9,023 nt of DNA from Bacteroidota bacterium. GTDB lineage: Bacteria > Bacteroidota > Ignavibacteria > Ignavibacteriales > Ignavibacteriaceae. The notes under the pieces are model-generated. The model saw only the letters and a program-made list of their open reading frames with translations. It did no database searches and was not told the origin of the DNA. Where the stretch lies: the NCBI GenBank assembly GCA_022567875.1, contig JADFGB010000026.1, forward strand, positions 1 through 9,023, written 5' to 3'. Position numbers and translations under genes: made by a program. Position 1 is the first letter of the stretch, and every line of letters begins with the position of its first letter. Shown in pieces: positions 5,515-9,023 of the stretch.

Positions 5515-6492
5515 CTATTTAAATAATTCTACCATTAAAGCAGATTTCCAAGCAAATTCTACATCGTTATTCTGTAAAGCATTCTTTGCTGTAAGTACAA
5601 AATACTTTGATTCATTTTTATCTTTTTGAAGAATCATTAAAGCTAATTTCAACATATTTTTATAGTCATTTAAAACCTGGTATTTAAAAAAAGTTTCAAC
5701 TAATGATAGTTTTATTTCTAATCTTTCATCTTCAATATTCTTTTTCAGTTCAAATTCTTCCTTAGATGAAGGTATTTTTGAAATTCCGGCAAACTTCGCT
5801 AAATCATTTGCAGAATATATTTCAGAAGTTTTAATAAATTCAGGAATATTATCAAAGCCCACGCCGAGAGAAGTTCCCGGTTTTTCTACAACAAAAACAG
5901 AATCTCCATTTGCTCTACAATAATAATTTGCAGACATTCTCCCAACAAGGTCAATTAAATCAGGTTCAATAATCCCATCTTTTATAATATCTTTTTTAAC
6001 GTGAAGTTTAACAACTTCGCAAATGGCTAAATTAGCGCTCCCCCCACCTTCCCCATAGCTTATCATATCTTTTAAGATACATTCCATCTGGAACGGGGAT
6101 TGTTTTACTCTAGGTGGTTTTACTTTATCAGATTCAATAGGAGTTAAACCTGACTTAAAAAATTCATCAACATCGGATGGATATTCCGAGGAAGCAAGAC
6201 TGATCTGTTCTACCATTGAATAAGTAACAGCTTGAACAACACACTCTTTAGTTTGCATTAAATTATTGTAAGTGTCTTTTAAACTTCCGTCTCTTCCTCT
6301 TCTTGCTGCAGAAAATGCAATTATAGGAGGGTTGACACCGAATGCATTGAAAAAAGAAAAGGGAGATAAATTAGGTTTACCATCTTCTGATAAAGTAGAA
6401 ACCAAGGCAATAGGTCGTGGTGCAACTCCGCCCAATAGTAGTTTATGGAATTCCGGGACACTTACATCTTTAGGTTCAATATGTAACATCAT
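5515..6492 (-). CDS. Flavin-reductase-like FMN-binding split-barrel protein with C-terminal helical extension
   Basis: The first 210 or so residues form a flavin reductase-like domain of the DIM6/NTAB type, which binds FMN noncovalently. Marks include GGVAPRPIALVST (21-33), NLSPFSFFNAFG (41-52), the phosphate-contact-like RDGSLKDTYNNL (67-78), SSEYPSDVDEF (101-111) and GRMSANYYCR (184-193). Residues from about 215 to 325 are predicted by eye to be mainly helical and rich in Lys and Glu; I do not recognise a domain there. The start ATG overlaps the TGA stop of the fumarylacetoacetate hydrolase gene as ATGA (4 bp), and a second ATG follows at once, so translational coupling is likely. No flavin-dependent monooxygenase large subunit lies in the window, so a role as an ordinary two-component reductase is unsupported. 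Its position inside a homogentisate operon points to a role in aromatic catabolism, but the reaction is unknown. Confidence 0.85.
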   Translation of the reverse strand: MMLHIEPKDVSVPEFHKLLLGGVAPRPIALVSTLSEDGKPNLSPFSFFNAFGVNPPIIAFSAARRGRDGSLKDTYNNLMQTKECVVQAVTYSMVEQISLASSEYPSDVDEFFKSGLTPIESDKVKPPRVKQSPFQMECILKDMISYGEGGGSANLAICEVVKLHVKKDIIKDGIIEPDLIDLVGRMSANYYCRANGDSVFVVEKPGTSLGVGFDNIPEFIKTSEIYSANDLAKFAGISKIPSSKEEFELKKNIEDERLEIKLSLVETFFKYQVLNDYKNMLKLALMILQKDKNESKYFVLTAKNALQNNDVEFAWKSALMVELFK

Positions 6493-7508
6493 ACATTCTT
6501 CTTTTTTGCAAGTATTGAATAATCATTGTTTGAAAGTATCAACCTGTTTTTTAATCTGCCCAAACCTTCAATTTCCAGTTCCATAGTGTCATCGGGATGA
6601 ATCCAAATTGGTGTGAACTCTTCATTTTTCTCTTTTGCTTCAATAGCCCAGGTACCGTTTAATTCTAAATAGCAGCCTGTCCCCACGGTTCCCGAGCCAA
6701 TAACATCACCAGGTATTAACTCAACACCGTACGAAGCTCGTTCTATTATTTCTGCAAATGACCAATTCATATCTTTCATATTTCCGTTTGAAATTTGTTT
6801 GCCGTTATGAAAAGCAGTCATCCGTAAATTATATTTATCGCCTGAATCCGCTTCTATTTTAAATCCTTCTAATTCATCAGGAGTTACAAGCCAGGGACCG
6901 ATTGTTGTTGCAAAGTCTTTTCCCTTTGCCGGACCAAGATTTAATTTCATCTCTTCCATCTGAAGACGCCTTGCACTTAAATCGTTCATTATCATGTAAC
7001 CTGCTATATATTTATCTGCTTCTTTTGCCGAAATATTTTTGCCTCTTTTCCCAATAACAACGGCTGCTTCAAGTTCAAAATCTAATTTTTCAAAGTGATC
7101 TTTTTCCAAGAGAATATCACCTTCACCAAAAATGGCATTATGATTTGTCAAATAGAAAATCGGGAATTGATCAAACTCGGGAATCATATCCACTCCCCTG
7201 TTTCTTCTTGCTGTAGCAACGTGCTGACGGAATGCATAACCGTCTCGGCACGAAGTCGGATGTGGAACGGGTGCTAATAATTTTACATCATTTAATTCTA
7301 TCGATTCAAATTGACCACTGTTTTTAATTTCTGTTTCCAAGTTGCGAGCTATGTTCATATTTTCATCTTCACCTTTTAGGAATTCACCCATTGTTGAAGG
7401 TAATTGTTTGCCTGATTTTGCAGAGCAATTTTCTAAATCATAAATTTTACCGTTTATTAATAATCCGACTCTGTCAGCATTATTTTGTTCATAAGAAACA
7501 AATTTCAT
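6489..7508 (-). CDS. Fumarylacetoacetate hydrolase family protein (fumarylacetoacetase)
   Basis: The expected reaction is hydrolysis of 4-fumarylacetoacetate to fumarate and acetoacetate, the last step of the homogentisate pathway. The 339-residue protein is of the shorter bacterial type. Active-site residues can be matched to the mammalian enzyme by motif: Asp89 and His96 in RDGYAFRQH (as Asp126 and catalytic His133), Glu145 and Glu147 in LDFELEA (as Glu199 and Glu201), Asp176 in IMNDLSAR (as Asp233), Lys197 in KGKDFATTIGPW (as Lys253), and GSGTVG (271-276) with Glu282 (as Glu364). The retained RQH and the Ca/Mg ligand set favour true fumarylacetoacetase over the decarboxylase or pyruvate-hydrolase members of the family. 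ATG at 7508-7506 has a GGAGA site 5 nt upstream. The gene follows the aminotransferase after 20 bp and overlaps the next gene by 4 bp. Confidence 0.93.
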   Translation of the reverse strand: MKFVSYEQNNADRVGLLINGKIYDLENCSAKSGKQLPSTMGEFLKGEDENMNIARNLETEIKNSGQFESIELNDVKLLAPVPHPTSCRDGYAFRQHVATARRNRGVDMIPEFDQFPIFYLTNHNAIFGEGDILLEKDHFEKLDFELEAAVVIGKRGKNISAKEADKYIAGYMIMNDLSARRLQMEEMKLNLGPAKGKDFATTIGPWLVTPDELEGFKIEADSGDKYNLRMTAFHNGKQISNGNMKDMNWSFAEIIERASYGVELIPGDVIGSGTVGTGCYLELNGTWAIEAKEKNEEFTPIWIHPDDTMELEIEGLGRLKNRLILSNNDYSILAKKKNV

Positions 7509-7513
7509 TTAAA

Positions 7514-7518
7514 TCTCC
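7514..7518 (-). promoter_or_regulatory. Ribosome binding site of the fumarylacetoacetate hydrolase gene
   Basis: GGAGA on the minus strand lies 5 nt before the ATG at 7508-7506, within the 20-bp gap after the aminotransferase gene. It is one of the clearest Shine-Dalgarno sequences in the window. Confidence 0.7.
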
Positions 7519-7528
7519 ATTTACAGTT

Positions 7529-8653
7529 TTATATGTTTGGTTGTAAATTATATTCTTTTAATAATTGATTTTGAACCTGCGAAATTACATTTATAGCAAA
7601 TTCTGTTTCTTCATCAGTCCCCGAATTTATTCTTATTCCATTTGGAATACCGAAAGATTTTACATGTCTGAGTATCAATCCTTTCTTCAAACATTCATCG
7701 TTAAATTTCGCCGTATATTCTTCATCGGTAAAAAGCATTAACAAAAAATTTGCCGACGAAGGTAAAAATTTTATAGATAATTCATCAAATATTTGCTTAA
7801 ATTTTTTCAACGATTTATTATTTTGTTCAACTGTCTTTTTCAAAAATTCATCGTCATTAAGAGCAGCAATTGCAGCTACCTGAGCCAATGAATTAGGTTC
7901 AAATGTTAATTTCACTTTGTATAATATTTTAATCAATTCTTCTTGCCCAACAGCAAAACCGATTCTAATTCCAGCAAGTCCATATGCTTTTGACAGCGTT
8001 CTTAAAACTATCAAGTTTTTATTATCGTATTCCAGACCATTTGGGTAAACAGGATTTGATTGTGCGTAAACATTATAAGCTTCATCCAAAACTATTAAAA
8101 TATTTTGCGGAACTTTAAGAAGGAAATTTTCAAATTCTTGCTTTGTAAAGATTGTTCCCGTGGGGTTATTGGGATTTGCAAGATAAATAATTTTAGTTTT
8201 TCCTGTTATATTTTCGGTAATTTTTTCAAGATCAAATCTATAATTAATCTGTTCAACTTGTTTTGAAATTCTTCCGTATTTGTTAACGTTTAGATACCAA
8301 CCAATAAACGATCCTTTAAAAGTTATAAGTTCATCTCCTTCTTCACTGAAAGCAGAGATGATATACTGCAACAAAGAATCAGAACCGCTTCCTGTAATTA
8401 TTTGATCCGGTAATTTGTTTATTTTTTTGGCAATTACATTTACAAGATCAAATGCTGCGGGATCCATATATCGATGAATTTCAATGATGTGCTTTTTAAT
8501 TGCTTCCATCGCTTTAGGAGAAGGGCCTAATGGATTTTCATTTGATGCAAGTTTTACAATTTTTTTAAGTCCGTATTCGCGGGAAAGTTCATCAATTGTT
8601 TTACCGGCTTTGTAGGGTATAAGATCTTGAACATACTTAGGAATTTTAATCAT
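7529..8653 (-). CDS. HisC-family class I/II aminotransferase, probably aromatic
   Basis: This pyridoxal-phosphate aminotransferase belongs by sequence to the histidinol-phosphate aminotransferase (HisC) family. Marks in its 374 residues are KLASNENPLGPSP (34-46), the GSGSD cofactor-phosphate loop (88-92), LANPNNPTG (158-166), DEAY (190-193) with the PLP-nitrogen Asp190, TLSKAYGLAGIRIGF with the Schiff-base Lys222 (219-233), and GIRINSGT with the carboxylate-binding Arg341. The segment after the first small-domain strand reads GSFIGWYLNVNKYG (114-127), where E. coli HisC has a PTYGMY-type sequence, so the substrate loop has diverged. The start codon lies inside the end of the homogentisate dioxygenase gene (8-bp overlap), and the fumarylacetoacetate hydrolase gene follows after 20 bp. 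No histidine biosynthesis gene is nearby. The context therefore favours tyrosine (or phenylalanine) transamination to 4-hydroxyphenylpyruvate, although a displaced true HisC is not excluded. Confidence 0.9.
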   Translation of the reverse strand: MIKIPKYVQDLIPYKAGKTIDELSREYGLKKIVKLASNENPLGPSPKAMEAIKKHIIEIHRYMDPAAFDLVNVIAKKINKLPDQIITGSGSDSLLQYIISAFSEEGDELITFKGSFIGWYLNVNKYGRISKQVEQINYRFDLEKITENITGKTKIIYLANPNNPTGTIFTKQEFENFLLKVPQNILIVLDEAYNVYAQSNPVYPNGLEYDNKNLIVLRTLSKAYGLAGIRIGFAVGQEELIKILYKVKLTFEPNSLAQVAAIAALNDDEFLKKTVEQNNKSLKKFKQIFDELSIKFLPSSANFLLMLFTDEEYTAKFNDECLKKGLILRHVKSFGIPNGIRINSGTDEETEFAINVISQVQNQLLKEYNLQPNI

Positions 8654-9023
8654 TACCGTTTTCTAACCAGGATTGAGAATAATTATCATCCATTGTTTCT
8701 TTTACATTAGTGGTCAATTGCAAAGGTGCAAAAGTATCAACCATAATGGCATATTCGTCTGTTGATTTTTTACCTACGGATTCTTCTATCTTTCCGGGCT
8801 GAGGTCCGTGAGGAATTCCCATTGGGTGAAGTGTAATAGATCCTTCTTTTACGTCTTTTCTTGACATAAAATCTCCGTGTACATAATAAATAACTTCATC
8901 GCTGTCACAATTTGAATGATAGTACGGAGTAGGAATTGAATTAGGATCAAAATCAAAAAGACGAGGACAAAAAGTACAAACAACAAAATGCTGTGTTTTC
9001 AAAAACAAATGTACAGGAGGGGG
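8646..9023 (-). CDS. hmgA: Homogentisate 1,2-dioxygenase, C-terminal part (cut by right window edge)
   Basis: This non-haem Fe(II) cupin dioxygenase opens the ring of homogentisate to give maleylacetoacetate. The frame is open to base 9023, giving 125 C-terminal residues. It begins with PPPVHL, which belongs to the conserved region before the metal site, so the in-frame TTG near 9008 is not a start. Numbering from the first visible codon, the metal-site pattern is His36 in PYYHSN, Asp42-Glu43 in DSDEV, and His72 in GIPHGP. The His-to-His distance of 36 equals that in the human enzyme (His335, His371), and Glu43 is the likely third ligand. SITLHPMGIPHGPQPG (62-77) and VDTFAPLQLT (95-104) are typical of the bacterial enzyme. 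Its stop codon overlaps the start of the aminotransferase gene by 8 bp, so the two are co-translated from one operon whose promoter lies beyond the window. Confidence 0.93.
   Translation of the reverse strand, partial: PPPVHLFLKTQHFVVCTFCPRLFDFDPNSIPTPYYHSNCDSDEVIYYVHGDFMSRKDVKEGSITLHPMGIPHGPQPGKIEESVGKKSTDEYAIMVDTFAPLQLTTNVKETMDDNYSQSWLENGND

Noticed and set aside
5515..6492. Reductase component of a 4-hydroxyphenylacetate-type monooxygenase
   Set aside because: No large oxygenase subunit is present, the protein carries an extra C-terminal region, and the adjacent genes belong to the homogentisate route, which has no such step.
6272..6586. Plus-strand open frame of 104 codons opposite the flavin-reductase-like and hydrolase genes
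   Set aside because: It overlaps two strongly supported minus-strand genes, and its sequence shows no family motif or ribosome site.
7529..8653. Member of a histidine biosynthesis operon
   Set aside because: Neighbours on both sides are homogentisate pathway genes with overlap or a 20-bp gap, and no other his gene is visible; only the family name comes from HisC.
9006..9008. TTG as the start of a short 120-residue protein
   Set aside because: The frame continues upstream to the window edge and encodes PPPVH, a conserved part of homogentisate dioxygenase, so the gene is truncated by the window rather than starting here.

Overview
This is an AT-rich bacterial window in which every supported gene lies on the minus strand, so transcription runs from high to low coordinates. 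The low G+C, A-rich ribosome-binding regions, a candidate TAnnTTTG-type promoter, and the tyrosine-to-homogentisate pathway beside a branched-chain-type 2-oxoacid dehydrogenase all suggest the Bacteroidota/Ignavibacteriota (FCB) group. That assignment is an inference from gene content and style, not a database match.

Right part (9023 to 3516): a tightly packed aromatic amino acid breakdown operon. In transcription order it holds the C-terminal end of homogentisate 1,2-dioxygenase (cut by the window edge), a HisC-family aminotransferase, a fumarylacetoacetate hydrolase, a flavin-reductase-like FMN split-barrel protein and an acetoacetyl-CoA synthetase. Junctions are an 8-bp overlap, a 20-bp gap, a 4-bp ATGA overlap and a 37-bp gap, so co-transcription and partial translational coupling are likely. 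The chemistry fits together: transamination of tyrosine, ring opening of homogentisate, hydrolysis to fumarate plus acetoacetate, and activation of acetoacetate to acetoacetyl-CoA. 4-Hydroxyphenylpyruvate dioxygenase and maleylacetoacetate isomerase are not visible. The first may lie beyond the right edge. The absence of the second from the visible run, with an unexplained flavoprotein-like gene in its place, is the most interesting point here.

Middle (3515 to 2783): an AT-only hairpin over the acetoacetyl-CoA synthetase stop codon, a 7-bp tandem repeat of about 4.7 copies, one stand-alone STAS-domain gene (anti-sigma factor antagonist type), and a 292-bp non-coding stretch with several palindromes and a candidate promoter for the next operon.

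Left part (2782 to 1): dihydrolipoamide dehydrogenase (E3), lipoyl(octanoyl) transferase LipB and the N-terminal part of a thiamine-diphosphate 2-oxoacid dehydrogenase E1. The order E3, lipoylation enzyme, E1 with short gaps suggests one operon for a lipoate-dependent complex, probably of the branched-chain 2-oxoacid type. Leucine breakdown also ends in acetoacetate, so acetoacetyl-CoA synthetase could serve both modules.

Two genes (lipB and the acetoacetyl-CoA synthetase) appear to start with TTG, because no upstream in-frame ATG exists before a stop codon. No RNA genes, insertion sequences or CRISPR arrays were seen.
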